Shown: positions 55,544-64,000 of the stretch, in pieces
How the letters are laid out: every line of letters begins with the position of its first letter
Numbering within the stretch: position 1 is the first letter of the stretch
Assembly: GCA_910584475.1 (NCBI GenBank)
Contig: CAJUBD010000009.1
Coordinates: 62,001-126,000, forward strand
Length of the DNA: 64,000 nt
Direction of reading: 5' to 3'
DNA from: an uncultured Treponema sp.
GTDB taxonomy: Bacteria; Spirochaetota; Spirochaetia; Treponematales; Treponemataceae
Program-made: the position numbers and the translations under genes
The notes under the pieces: generated by a model
What the model was told of the DNA's origin: nothing
Seen by the model: the letters and a program-made list of their open reading frames with translations, nothing else
The model's database searches: none

Positions 55544-55588
55544 CCTGATTTTGCAGCGAAGCGAAAAATCGCAGTAAATGCTCTTTAT

Positions 55589-56236
55589 TTACAGCAAATT
55601 CTTCGAAAACAGCTCGCTTCCACGCTCGTCAAGAATCGCTTCGCGCAAATTCGAAGACTTGAATAAAACGTTCTGTTTTTCCACATTTACGAACATAGTA
55701 TTTTTTATGTTACAATTTCTAAACGAAGTGTCTATCAACTTTGCGTGGACGAAACGCGAATTATACAAATCAGAATCATCGAATGAAGATTGGTACGCCT
55801 GCGCTCCGCAAAAATTGTCGTGAATTATATTGCTGCCCGTAAAGAGAATGTGCGAAAATATGCATCCTCCGAACGAAGTGAATTGCATGTTGCATTCGAG
55901 CATATTGCAGTCGGCGAAAATTGAATAGTCAAACATGCTCATCCTGCTACGGAATTTTGTCGACTGCAAATTCACGAATTTGCAGTGTTGAAAATTGCAT
56001 CCGTAAAAGCGTTTGTCTGTCAAATCGATGTCTTCAAATGTGATTCCCGAAGCGTTCAACCCTATGATTTTTTGATGCTGATTTATATAATTGTAAATTT
56101 CTTCCTTTGCCTTTTCAGGATTCGGAGAATGTTCAAGACAAAAATTTTTCCACTCGGCAATTTCGCCATAGTAGTTAAAAACGGTGAGAGCCATTTTGTC
56201 GCAGCCGTCTTGCTGACATTTGTTTTGTTGGAACAT
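55589..56236 (-). CDS. Pentapeptide-repeat protein with Cys-rich N-terminus
   Basis: A 215-residue protein. The N-terminus (QQNKCQQDGCDKMA and FCLEHS) has a Cys/His spacing like a small zinc site. From about residue 60 it has pentapeptide repeats such as ITFEDIDLTDKRFYGCNFQH, FRSRMSMFDYSIF and SSFDDSDLYNSRFVHAKL, which fold as a right-handed beta helix. Function unknown; some such proteins mimic DNA and protect gyrase. Confidence 0.8.
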   Translation of the reverse strand: MFQQNKCQQDGCDKMALTVFNYYGEIAEWKNFCLEHSPNPEKAKEEIYNYINQHQKIIGLNASGITFEDIDLTDKRFYGCNFQHCKFVNLQSTKFRSRMSMFDYSIFADCNMLECNMQFTSFGGCIFSHILFTGSNIIHDNFCGAQAYQSSFDDSDLYNSRFVHAKLIDTSFRNCNIKNTMFVNVEKQNVLFKSSNLREAILDERGSELFSKNLL

Positions 56237-56254
56237 AATTTATATTTTAAGCAC

Positions 56255-56283
56255 TTGAATGAAATTTGTCAAATGTTTACAAT
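56255..56283 (+). promoter_or_regulatory. Promoter of the zinc-ribbon gene, leaderless arrangement
   Basis: TTGAAT (56255-56260), 17 bases, TACAAT (56278-56283), then GAAAAT and the ATG at 56290. No Shine-Dalgarno sequence. Confidence 0.6.
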
Positions 56284-56289
56284 GAAAAT

Positions 56290-56586
56290 ATGTGTTGGAA
56301 ATGCGGCGAAAAAATCGATTTGTCTCAAGGCGTTTATAGGAATTCTGTTTGCCCGAAATGTGGCGCGGATTTGCATTGCTGTAAAGGATGCAAATTTTAT
56401 TCTCCGGGAAGTCATTTTGATTGCCGCGAAAGTGTCGAAGATTTGGTCAAAGAAAAGGATCGCGCGAATTTCTGCGAGCATTTTATGGCGGGAAAAAATT
56501 CCGTCTCGGCAAACGAAATCAATTCGGAAAAAAAAGCGAACGAAAAACGGGCGGCTCGCTCCGCTTTTGACGCGCTTTTTTCTTGA
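56290..56586 (+). CDS. Small zinc-ribbon protein
   Basis: A 98-residue protein: MCWKCGEKID, VCPKCGADLHCCKGCKFY and SHFDCRES give two zinc-ribbon knuckles plus further Cys, followed by a Lys/Ala/Glu-rich helix. Similar small proteins are widespread in spirochaetes and clostridia; their function is unknown. murI starts 19 bases later. Confidence 0.75.
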   Translation: MCWKCGEKIDLSQGVYRNSVCPKCGADLHCCKGCKFYSPGSHFDCRESVEDLVKEKDRANFCEHFMAGKNSVSANEINSEKKANEKRAARSAFDALFS

Positions 56587-56605
56587 AAGAATTTGCGAGG
56601 AATTT

Positions 56606-57439
56606 ATGGCGGTAGACTTCGCTTTTTTGGACAGCGGCACGGGCGGCATTCCGTATATGCTTTTGCTGAAAGAAAAATCTCCTCAAAGCACTTGTGTCTA
56701 TTTGGGCGACACAATTCACTTTCCTTATGGAGAAAAGTCGATTCAGCAAGTAACGGAGTCCGCCTCGATCGCGATAAAATCAATGGTGCAGAAATGGAAT
56801 CCCCGTTGCATCGTCATCGCCTGCAACACAATCAGCGTTACGGCGTTGGACAACCTGCGAACGCTTTTTCCGCACCTGCCGATTGTCGGAACTGTACCTG
56901 CCGTGCGTCTCGCGGCGAAGGTTACGCGCAACAAAAAAATCGGGCTTCTCGCCACGAACGCCACTATAAGCCATCCTTATTGCAAAAAACTGATTGAAGA
57001 CCATGCGAAAGACTGCCAAGTTTTTGAACGCGGTGATCCTGATTTGGTGGCGTTTATCGAGCATAGGCTTTTTACCGCGAACAACGATGAAAAGTTGGCG
57101 GCGGTTTTTCCTGCCGTTGATTTTTTCTGCGAGCGTGATTGCGACACGATAATTTTGGGCTGTACGCATTTTACGCATTTGGCGCGAGAAATCGAAGATT
57201 CGTTCGCACGAAAAAGCTGGAAAAAAATTTTCGTCGTTGACAGTCGCGAAGGAGTTTCAAAGCAAGCGTTGCGCGTTTTACCTGGAATTTCAGCCGAACA
57301 AAGAAATGAAGGCGCACGAGAATCCTTGTCCTTTCCAGATATGTCATTCTTTGTCACCGAACTTAAAGGCGATGCCGACAAACGACAATACGAATCATTT
57401 TGCAAAAATTTTCGCATTCCGTTTGGAGGACTGATTTAG
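56606..57439 (+). CDS. murI: Glutamate racemase
   Basis: Makes D-glutamate for peptidoglycan. The ATG at 56606 behind GAGGAATTT gives 277 residues; the longer upstream frame is not used. Motifs: FAFLDSGTGGIPYMLLL, YLGDTIHFPYGEKS, VIACNTISVTALD (first catalytic Cys), and IILGCTHFTHLA (second catalytic Cys). Confidence 0.93.
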   Translation: MAVDFAFLDSGTGGIPYMLLLKEKSPQSTCVYLGDTIHFPYGEKSIQQVTESASIAIKSMVQKWNPRCIVIACNTISVTALDNLRTLFPHLPIVGTVPAVRLAAKVTRNKKIGLLATNATISHPYCKKLIEDHAKDCQVFERGDPDLVAFIEHRLFTANNDEKLAAVFPAVDFFCERDCDTIILGCTHFTHLAREIEDSFARKSWKKIFVVDSREGVSKQALRVLPGISAEQRNEGARESLSFPDMSFFVTELKGDADKRQYESFCKNFRIPFGGLI

Positions 57440-57668
57440 AGGCAACTTTTATGCTTCGCCAGTTGCTTTGTCCATGCCCAGTTTTGTTTCAATGTGCCGA
57501 TAGCGTGCCCATAAAATGTTTATCGGCATTCGCATAATGTATAGGCAACTTCCGCTACAAACCGCCTTTTTTAACAGTTCAATACTCGTTCTCGCGACGA
57601 GCCGTTATGAGGGGTTTCCAATGGAATTCCTTCGGCGCTAAATTTTAAGAAGCGCGACATTTCGGAAA
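57440..57668. other. Gap after murI with hairpins
   Basis: A TGCCGATA/TATCGGCA inverted repeat (about 57496-57526) may end the murI transcript. A degenerate terminal hairpin of a modular unit (TTTTTTAACAGTTC) follows. No gene. Confidence 0.4.
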
Positions 57669-57884
57669 CTATTTCAAGAGTTTGTCGATGGCGCGAATTA
57701 TGTCATCCTGATTCGTAAAATTCTCATCAAGATATTCAAAGGCAGTGGCCGCATCGCGCTGCGCATGCTCGTACCAAATCGAATACAACTCCTGCGAAAA
57801 GTCGTCGCCCAAAAAAGGCGCTCCCTGTATGTCTGAAACCAAAATGCGCATAAGGTCTATGCACTTTGACATTTTTTTGTCCAT
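57669..57884 (-). CDS. Small uncharacterised protein downstream of the M16C peptidase
   Basis: A 71-residue acidic helical protein opening MDKKMSKCIDLMRILVSDI, with the ATG behind GGTGGGAATT. No recognised domain. It follows the peptidase gene by 47 bases in the same direction. Confidence 0.6.
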   Translation of the reverse strand: MDKKMSKCIDLMRILVSDIQGAPFLGDDFSQELYSIWYEHAQRDAATAFEYLDENFTNQDDIIRAIDKLLK

Positions 57885-57931
57885 AATTCCCACCACAAAA
57901 AACTAAAAATTTTTCCAACCGCTCTTCGTCA

Positions 57932-60900
57932 TTATAACTCAATTTTATGAAAATTGCTAGAGCATTTTTCATTTTTTTGCAAAATAACGACGCGCTTAGA
58001 TTTTCGTCTCATCGAGCGCAAAATCCGTCTGGCAGCCGCGCTAATGTCATCTTGAGAAATCGTCTTTAGAATACGCATTTGCTCCAATTTTTCAGAATTG
58101 TCCAGCAAATAAAGTTGGCGAAGGAAAGCGGCAGTTCCCCTTCCCGAAGGCGTCTTCGGCTGGATTTCTCCGCTGTAAGTTCCCGTGACAGCTTTTTCCA
58201 CGCTCTCAAAATCAAATTGCGCGCGCGTGACTTCTTCAAGGCACTCTTCGAGCGCGACAAGGCTTTTCTGCGGATTCGGGTCGCGATAAGTGCAAAGCGT
58301 AAAAGTCTCGTCAATGCTGTCGCTTGTGGCAAACGCCCCGTAAGCGCCGCCTTCCGTACGAAGCTTTTGCCAAAGCGTGCCGCTCGTGAGAATGTGCGCC
58401 AAGACTTTTTCCGCCACCGCCTCGCGAGTTCCGTATTTTGACGAGCGAAAACACAGCGAGCAAAACCCAACCATCGAATGCGCGAAAATCGCCTCGTCAT
58501 TCGTGGACGCAGTTTTTCCGATGTTAGTAAGCTCGAAAAATTGCGAGTCGGAAGCCTTGAATTTTTTTTCGGGAGATTTCAAATTCAGTTCGCGCGCGAA
58601 TTTTTTCGCCGCGTCCAAAGCCGACGGAAGCGTCGCATCATCCGCGCAAACATGGAGAATCGCACCAGATGAAAAAATCTTTTTCGCGATGAATTTCATT
58701 TTTTGGATTGTGCCGTCGATGTCCGCGCAAATTTTTCGGAGCGTGAAGACTTGGCAAAGTCCGCCCCAAATTTCTTCAATGGCGCACTCGCGGCTTGAAC
58801 GACATTCCGCGCGTGAAGAAGCCACCAAATGCCCCGCCGGCAAAATCGAACTTTCAAGTTCGTTCAGCATTTCTTGAGCCAAAGTGCAAACGCGCTTTTT
58901 GTCGTCGAAGTTCGCGTCGAGAATGCAGTCGCGCATCAAGTCGAAACTTTCTTCGACTTTCGTGTCGAGCATTTTTATCTTGCAAAAAAGCCACTGTCTT
59001 CCGGCGAACGCGGAATTTTTTTCGAGCATTTTTTTCGCGCCCGCGCTTTCAGGGCAAGAATTGGAAAAAGTCGTCGTGCTGAACGCGCCGCAAGTTTTCG
59101 CAATCAAGCGCGAGGCCTCGTCCCAGCGAAGTTCGCCCCAACCCAATTCATTTAGAATGTAGGCGAAGAACGGAAGGTACGGAAAAATTTCTGGCGCGAA
59201 AACATCCATCGGAAAAGCGGTCGTGACATATACGATTCCGTTCGTATTTTCGCGGCTCACGAAAAGCGGCACGTCGTCTTTTCCCACGCGAATTTTCGTT
59301 CGGCGGATTTTCAATTTCTCGTCATATACTTTCAAATCTTTCGGGCGAATGTGCGGAAGGCACGACAAATCTTCATCGGAATTTTTTTGGAAGCGTTCCA
59401 AAGCCGCCGCGTCCAAAAGAATTTTTTCCTTGCCCGAATTTTTCATTTCGCGCAAAAGAATTTCCTTTTCCATTTTTTCGCGGCTTTTCAAAAAATTTTT
59501 TTCAGGTGAAATTATCGTAAACACGCAGTGCGGATTTTTCAAGAATTTTTCTTCAATGAGTTTTTTTATGAAATCAGGATTCGCGAGAATTTTTTTCTTG
59601 AGACGAGCAAAAGCATCGCGCACGAAAAGCCCTTCCCACGCTTCGCCGCCGTAATTCCAAGTGCGCAAGGCGCGCCGCATCAGTACGAGCGAAAAAGGTT
59701 CTTGAAACCGCTTGATTTCACGATTGTCAAAATCGATAGCGTTGAATGTGGCGTCGATGTCGTCCTGCGCGATTCCTTCGTCGCAAAGAGTTCTGAGCGA
59801 ATTGAAAATCAGATTCTTTACTTTCTCGAGATTTTTTTCTTTTACGCCGCGAAGCCCGACGCTAAAATTTATCTGGCGAATCGAGGCGTCCGTTCCGCTG
59901 CATGGCGAAATGTCCGAGCCGAGCGAACTTTTCAAAAGTGCGCTGCTCAAAGGCGAGCCGTCGTGCGCGCACAAAAGTGAGCCAAGAAAAACCGACTCGG
60001 CATAATCGTCCATATTGCGTGATTCGCCCAAAAGCCACGAAACGACTGCCGTGGAATCCTTTTCGCCCGAAGTGAAAGGAGCGTCCGCGCAATGAAAGCG
60101 CATTTTGGAAAAAGGCCTTTGAGTTTCGCATCTTAAGATTTCCCCCAAAAATTTTTTCTTCGATGAAAGCGAAAATGTTTTTTGCGAATTTCCTTTTGCC
60201 TCAATTTCATTCAAGATATTTTCCTGCAAAAAATCCAGCTGCTTTTGCGTGGAAATGTTTCCGTACAAAAAGACAAGGCAATTGTGCGCGACATAAAATT
60301 TTTTGTGGAACGCGATGAAATCCTCGTAGGAAAGACGCGCGATTTCGAGCGGATCGCCGCCCGAAGATTTCGCGTAAACAGTGTCGGGAAAAAGCGCGCC
60401 GTCGATTTCCTTGCCCGCCACATCGAGAAAAGAAGAATACGCGCCTTTCATTTCGTTGAAAACCACGCCTTGAATCGAAGGCTTTCCGCGCTCGTCAAAT
60501 TCGATTCGATGACCTTCCTGCAAAAAAACTTCGCGCTTCAAGTTCGGAAAAAAAACTGCATCGGCGTAAACCGCCATCAAATTGAAGTAGTCGGCTTCCA
60601 AAATCGAACTTGCAGGATAGACGGTTTTGTCGGGAAAAGTGAGCGCGTTCATAAAAGTCTGCACGCTTTGGCTTTCGAGATTTATGAAAGGATCTTTGAG
60701 CGGATATTTTTTCGAGCCACAAAAAACCGAATGCTCCACGATGTGCGCCGCGCCGCTCGAATTGCCGTTTGGAGTGCGGAACGCAAACGCAAAAAGATTT
60801 TCCTCGTCGTCATTCAAAAGATGAAAAACTTCAAGACCAGTCTTTTTGTGCCGAAAAAAAAGCGCGGTGGAATTGCAGTCAGGAATTTGCCTTTCGCTGA

Positions 60901-60952
60901 CAAGTTCGAAATCTTTGTAAGACTTCGGAAAAATCGGTTTTTCGTTTGACAT
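57932..60952 (-). CDS. M16C zinc metallopeptidase (presequence-protease-like)
   Basis: A 1006-residue peptidase with two homologous halves of two domains each. The inverted zinc motif is HIVEH (His70, Glu73, His74) in AAHIVEHSVFCGSKKYPLKD, and the third ligand is Glu166 in GVVFNEMKGAYSS. The C-terminal half has the non-catalytic RTEGGAYGAFATSD motif typical of M16C. No signal peptide, so it is probably cytosolic, degrading peptides within a closed chamber. The promoter is of the leaderless type. Confidence 0.92.
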   Translation of the reverse strand: MSNEKPIFPKSYKDFELVSERQIPDCNSTALFFRHKKTGLEVFHLLNDDEENLFAFAFRTPNGNSSGAAHIVEHSVFCGSKKYPLKDPFINLESQSVQTFMNALTFPDKTVYPASSILEADYFNLMAVYADAVFFPNLKREVFLQEGHRIEFDERGKPSIQGVVFNEMKGAYSSFLDVAGKEIDGALFPDTVYAKSSGGDPLEIARLSYEDFIAFHKKFYVAHNCLVFLYGNISTQKQLDFLQENILNEIEAKGNSQKTFSLSSKKKFLGEILRCETQRPFSKMRFHCADAPFTSGEKDSTAVVSWLLGESRNMDDYAESVFLGSLLCAHDGSPLSSALLKSSLGSDISPCSGTDASIRQINFSVGLRGVKEKNLEKVKNLIFNSLRTLCDEGIAQDDIDATFNAIDFDNREIKRFQEPFSLVLMRRALRTWNYGGEAWEGLFVRDAFARLKKKILANPDFIKKLIEEKFLKNPHCVFTIISPEKNFLKSREKMEKEILLREMKNSGKEKILLDAAALERFQKNSDEDLSCLPHIRPKDLKVYDEKLKIRRTKIRVGKDDVPLFVSRENTNGIVYVTTAFPMDVFAPEIFPYLPFFAYILNELGWGELRWDEASRLIAKTCGAFSTTTFSNSCPESAGAKKMLEKNSAFAGRQWLFCKIKMLDTKVEESFDLMRDCILDANFDDKKRVCTLAQEMLNELESSILPAGHLVASSRAECRSSRECAIEEIWGGLCQVFTLRKICADIDGTIQKMKFIAKKIFSSGAILHVCADDATLPSALDAAKKFARELNLKSPEKKFKASDSQFFELTNIGKTASTNDEAIFAHSMVGFCSLCFRSSKYGTREAVAEKVLAHILTSGTLWQKLRTEGGAYGAFATSDSIDETFTLCTYRDPNPQKSLVALEECLEEVTRAQFDFESVEKAVTGTYSGEIQPKTPSGRGTAAFLRQLYLLDNSEKLEQMRILKTISQDDISAAARRILRSMRRKSKRVVILQKNEKCSSNFHKIEL

Positions 60953-60958
60953 AAAGTC

Positions 60959-60987
60959 AGTATACTAAATAAGATTTAGTTTGGCAA
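60959..60987 (-). promoter_or_regulatory. Promoter of the M16C gene, leaderless arrangement
   Basis: On the minus strand TTGCCA (60982-60987), 17 bases, TATACT (60959-60964), then GACTTT and the ATG. No Shine-Dalgarno sequence. The AATAAGATTTAGTTT hairpin (arms 60968-60982/60997-61011) overlaps the promoter. Confidence 0.65.
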
Positions 60988-61172
60988 CAAGTCGCAAAAC
61001 TAAATCTTATTTTCAAGTTTTGTTTGGCTCGGTAGCAAGTCCGCTTCGCAGTCTTGCGCCGTTACGCTACCCGAGTTTTTATTTGCTCGCGCGGCTCGCA
61101 TTTTTGTTCGCTATACTCACAAAAAGCACGAAAACTCGCATAAACTATTACTTATTCCTTATTACCTATTCC
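60988..61172. other. fusA-M16C gap
   Basis: Holds the far arm of the promoter-proximal hairpin, a long imperfect hairpin between GGCTCGGTAGC and GCTACCCGAG, and a run of near-tandem TATTACC/TATTCC words just after the fusA stop. No gene. Confidence 0.4.
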
Positions 61173-63221
61173 CTAATTATTAAATCCGCCCGGTTTTTTC
61201 TGGAAGTGGCTGAATTCCATCGTGAACGAGGCGCGGCCTTGCGTTACGGAACGGAGCGTCGTGGAAAAGCCGAACATCTTCGCCATTGGCGCTTCGCAGT
61301 GAATCACTTCGCCGGATTGCTTTGAATCCTGTCCGAGAATCATTCCTCCGCGCTGAGTTACTTGGCTCATAGCATCGCCGACGAATTCTTTCGGGCAAGA
61401 AATTTCCACGTCCATCACAGGCTCGAGAATTTCAGGCGAGGCGTTTTTGCATGCCTTGTCGAACGCGGAAACAGCGCACGCTTCAAACGCAAAAGGCGTA
61501 GAAGTGAGCTCGTCATATTCAAGCGCGGTAACCTTTACGGCGGTGTCGGTGCAAGGATAACCGAATTCGATTCCGCTTGCGAGCGCGTTCATAAATCCGC
61601 TTTTCACCGCCTCGACGATTTCATCCGGAATGTTCGCAGTTCGCGCGATGCATTCGTAACTGTTTCCGCTTCCTGTCTCGCGCGGAGAAACTTCCACGGT
61701 GATTCCGGCGGTGTTTTCTTTTCCGGCAAGAACGCGGCTATATTTTTCAGTAGCGGAACTTGTCGCGGACACCGCCTCGCGGTATGTCACCTGCGGCGCG
61801 CCCACTCTCGCCTTTACTCCGAAGTCATCTTTCATTCTCGTCACCAAAACATCGAGGTGAAGTTCGCCCATTCCGCTGATGATGAGCTGACCCGTTTCCG
61901 AATCTTCCTTATGCGTAAATGTCGGATCTTCGCGAGAAAGAATTTCCAAAGTCTCGTTCAACTTGTCGCGCTCCGAAATCGAATCTGGCTCAATGGCGAC
62001 AGAAATCACAGGCTCTGGAAATTTCACGCTTTCAAGCAAAATCGGAAAGCCCTCGCTTCCCAAAGTGTCGCCAGTCTGTGAAAGTTTCAGTCCGATAAAA
62101 ACGGCGATGTCGCCAGCCGAAACGCTTTCCATCGGCTCGCTTTTGTCGGCGTGCATTCGCAGGATTCGGTTGACGCGCTCGCGCTTTTTTTTGGCGATGT
62201 TTGAAATTTGGCTTCCCGAAGCGATTTTCCCAGAATACATCCGAACGTAACAAAGCGGACCCATTTCGCGGTCGTATTGAATCTTGAAGACGAGCGCGAG
62301 CGGCTGCCCCGATTCCTTGCACGGAATCTCGACTTTTTCCTCACGATCCTTTTTGGAATGCATTCCGATTGCCGGAGGCACTTCGTTGGGCGCAGGCAGA
62401 TATTCCACGATCGCATCCAAAAGCGGCTGAACGCCCTGATTGTGCCGCGCACTTCCCATCACCACCGGAACGAACGTGCGCGAAATCGTGCCGCGCCTTA
62501 TCGCCGCTTTTAGCTGTTCGGCAGAAATTTCCTTTCCTTCAAGATAGAGCTCTGCCAAATCGTCGTCGCTTGACGCTACCGCATCCACCATTTTTTCGCG
62601 CCATTCTTCCGCCTCGGCTTTGCGTTCTGGTGCGATTTCAGAAATTTCAAATTTTTCGCCTTCGCTTTCCGCATCCCATCGGATTTCCTTTTGCGAAATC
62701 AAATCGATTATGCCTTCAAATTCCGCGCCCTGTCCGATGGGAATCTGAAGCGCGACGCATTCCACGCCGAATTTCTCGTGGACATCTTCCATAGAGCCGA
62801 AAAAGTCCGCGCCGACCCTGTCCATCTTGTTCATAAAGCAGATTCTCGGCACTCCGAAAGTGTCCGCCTGCTTCCAGACTGTCTCGGTCTGCGGCTGCAC
62901 TCCGTCCACCGCGCAGAGAACGCAGACCGCGCCGTCAAGCACGCGGAGCGAGCGTTCCACTTCCGCCGTAAAGTCGACATGACCGGGCGTGTCGATTATG
63001 TTTATTTGAAATCCGTTCCAGTATGTCGTGGTGGCCGCGCTCTGAATCGTGATTCCGCGCTCCTGCTCCTGCGCCATCCAGTCCATCGTAGCCTGACCGT
63101 CGTCAATCTCTCCGATTTTGTGAATTTTTTTCGTATAGTAAAGGATGCGCTCCGTGGTCGTGGTCTTGCCCGCGTCAATGTGCGCCATGATTCCGATGTT
63201 GCGCATTTTTTCCAAAGACAT
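61173..63221 (-). CDS. fusA: Elongation factor G
   Basis: A 682-residue translational GTPase: G1 AHIDAGKTTTTERIL, G2 QERGITIQSAATTT, G3 NIIDTPGHVDFTAEVERSL, G4 FMNKMDRVGADFF, and domain III-V motifs such as ISGMGELHLDVLVTRM and RGGMILGQDSK. Spirochaetes usually carry two EF-G paralogues, one for translocation and one for ribosome recycling; which one this is cannot be decided without comparison. The ending KPGGFNN is Gly/Asn-rich. Confidence 0.93.
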   Translation of the reverse strand: MSLEKMRNIGIMAHIDAGKTTTTERILYYTKKIHKIGEIDDGQATMDWMAQEQERGITIQSAATTTYWNGFQINIIDTPGHVDFTAEVERSLRVLDGAVCVLCAVDGVQPQTETVWKQADTFGVPRICFMNKMDRVGADFFGSMEDVHEKFGVECVALQIPIGQGAEFEGIIDLISQKEIRWDAESEGEKFEISEIAPERKAEAEEWREKMVDAVASSDDDLAELYLEGKEISAEQLKAAIRRGTISRTFVPVVMGSARHNQGVQPLLDAIVEYLPAPNEVPPAIGMHSKKDREEKVEIPCKESGQPLALVFKIQYDREMGPLCYVRMYSGKIASGSQISNIAKKKRERVNRILRMHADKSEPMESVSAGDIAVFIGLKLSQTGDTLGSEGFPILLESVKFPEPVISVAIEPDSISERDKLNETLEILSREDPTFTHKEDSETGQLIISGMGELHLDVLVTRMKDDFGVKARVGAPQVTYREAVSATSSATEKYSRVLAGKENTAGITVEVSPRETGSGNSYECIARTANIPDEIVEAVKSGFMNALASGIEFGYPCTDTAVKVTALEYDELTSTPFAFEACAVSAFDKACKNASPEILEPVMDVEISCPKEFVGDAMSQVTQRGGMILGQDSKQSGEVIHCEAPMAKMFGFSTTLRSVTQGRASFTMEFSHFQKKPGGFNN

Positions 63222-63600
63222 AATTATATCGATTCTCCCATAAAAAGTCAGGAGCGATTTCTGAAAATCGCGATTGGCTTTTTAGCGTGCGCGTCAAACA
63301 ACTTGTTGCGCGTGCACAAGTCAATAAGCAAGTCTGTAAAATAGCAACGCGACTTTACAAACTTGTCATGATAAAATGCCGCGCTATTTTAGCGGCGTTT
63401 TTATCATGCCTCCTAGATTTGGTAATGAAGTATATCAAAATCAGACATAAAATGCAAGCGGAAATGCGCCTCCGAATTTCGCCGTCAGTTTTTTGCGCCC
63501 CATCTGCGAAAAACTGCGTTTATTTACGTCCGATTTTCAAAAGCGGAAGTCTTTCGAAAAAAGGCAATGCGGATTTAAATGCGGGAAATTTTAATTGATT
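63222..63600 (-). repeat. Modular units upstream of fusA
   Basis: In minus orientation a loop-1 hairpin with arms CATGATAAAATGCCGC/GCGGCGTTTTTATCATG (63366-63381/63391-63407) and the conserved 9-base loop. Beyond 63470 a diverged plus-orientation piece has CAGTTTTTTGCG paired to AAAAACTG and followed by CGTTTATTTAC, where the usual GAGTTTT arm and its partner have both changed. No gene was seen in the 474-base gap. Confidence 0.6.
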
Positions 63601-63615
63601 TTTCTGAAAAAAAAT

Positions 63616-63644
63616 TTGATTTTTTCGCAATTGTGGTTTATAAT
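63616..63644 (+). promoter_or_regulatory. Promoter of the terminal sugar-binding protein gene
   Basis: TTGATT (63616-63621), 17 bases, perfect TATAAT (63639-63644). Just downstream an inverted repeat CCGTAA/TTACGG (63653-63667) overlaps the expected transcription start and could be an operator. Confidence 0.6.
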
Positions 63645-63695
63645 GAATTTTACCGTAATATTTACGGAAAACATTTTCTTATGGAGGAATTTTTC

Positions 63696-64000
63696 ATGAA
63701 AAAAATCGTTTCAATTGTGGCGGCGGGACTGATGCTCGCGGGAGCAACTTTTGCCGCACCGAAAAAACTTTTGGTTGGCGTTTCGATGCCGACCAAATCG
63801 CTCCAGAGGTGGAATCAGGACGGCTCCAACATGAAAAAAGAACTGTCTAAGGCCGGCTACGCCGTTGACTTGCAATTCGCGAACAACGACATCGCGCTTC
63901 AGACAAGCCAAATCGAAAACATGCTCACAAAGGGCTGCAAGATTCTCGTCATCGCTTCTATTGACGGAAGTGCGCTCAAGGGCGTTCTCGACACTGCCAA
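63696..64000 (+). CDS. Sugar ABC transporter substrate-binding protein (3' end beyond window)
   Basis: The first 101 residues are seen. A signal peptide MKKIVSIVAAGLMLAGATFA is followed by a periplasmic-binding-protein type I start: LLVGVSMPTKSLQRWNQDG, FANNDIALQTSQIENML and KGCKILVIASIDGSALKGVL, closest to ChvE/XylF-type sugar-binding proteins. There is no lipobox. AGGAATTTTT precedes the ATG. Partner transport genes would lie beyond the window. Confidence 0.85.
   Translation, partial: MKKIVSIVAAGLMLAGATFAAPKKLLVGVSMPTKSLQRWNQDGSNMKKELSKAGYAVDLQFANNDIALQTSQIENMLTKGCKILVIASIDGSALKGVLDTA

Noticed and set aside
55985..56605. 207-residue N-terminal extension of glutamate racemase
   Set aside because: It runs through the antisense of the pentapeptide gene and another frame of the zinc-ribbon gene; the ATG at 56606 has a proper ribosome site and family start.

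Overview
The window reads as chromosomal DNA of a spirochaete of the Treponema type. The evidence is a treponemal FlaB flagellin behind a sigma-28 style promoter, a FliS chaperone, a glucose/galactose transporter whose binding protein is circularly permuted as described for Treponema pallidum MglB-2, spirochaete-style EF-G, and RNase Y. The AT-rich intergenic DNA is full of hairpins. No rRNA, tRNA, CRISPR array or intact insertion sequence was seen.

Layout. 1-8.2 kb (minus): end-truncated fliS and two giant paralogous repeat lipoproteins. 8.4-17.1 kb (plus): ftsH, then def-fmt-PASTA protein-aroDE-rpiA-pseudouridine synthase in a tightly overlapped run. 17.1-22.8 kb: purL, metI, metQ. 23.0-26.8 kb: riboflavin genes ribD-ribE-ribBA-ribH. 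26.9-28.7 kb: decayed DNA with an hsdR remnant and a Sir2-family gene broken by a small palindromic element. 29.0-33.2 kb: flaB, rny, a GNAT acetyltransferase and a Mrp/Nbp35 ATPase. 33.9-37.2 kb: a three-gene overlapped operon of a nucleotidylyltransferase, a PEP-synthase-like phosphotransferase and a radical SAM protein that reads as a prokaryotic viperin. 37.6-42.7 kb: dus, a CYTH protein, dapA-asd and plsC. 43.1-48.4 kb: mglB, a 905-base repeat-filled gap, mglA and mglC. 48.9-52.6 kb: pyrH, a glucosaminidase lipoprotein, radC and asnS. 53-64 kb: a DUF2335 pair, a DTW-domain tRNA enzyme, an MGMT-fold protein, a pentapeptide protein, a zinc-ribbon protein, murI, an M16C peptidase, EF-G and the start of another sugar-binding protein.

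Four signals stand out. First, the viperin operon is a candidate antiviral nucleotide-analogue system with unusual partners. Second, many intergenic gaps contain a modular unit of about 140-155 bases built from hairpins whose loops are conserved while their arms differ from copy to copy but still pair. These units are tandemly amplified between mglB and mglA, and their last bases form the Shine-Dalgarno sequence of the next gene. Third, six genes have a -10 hexamer exactly six bases before the ATG and no Shine-Dalgarno sequence, which points to leaderless mRNAs. Fourth, a 98-base tandem repeat between radC and asnS carries a compensatory base-pair change around a GNRA-type loop.

All functional calls come from reading motifs by eye. 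No database search was run.
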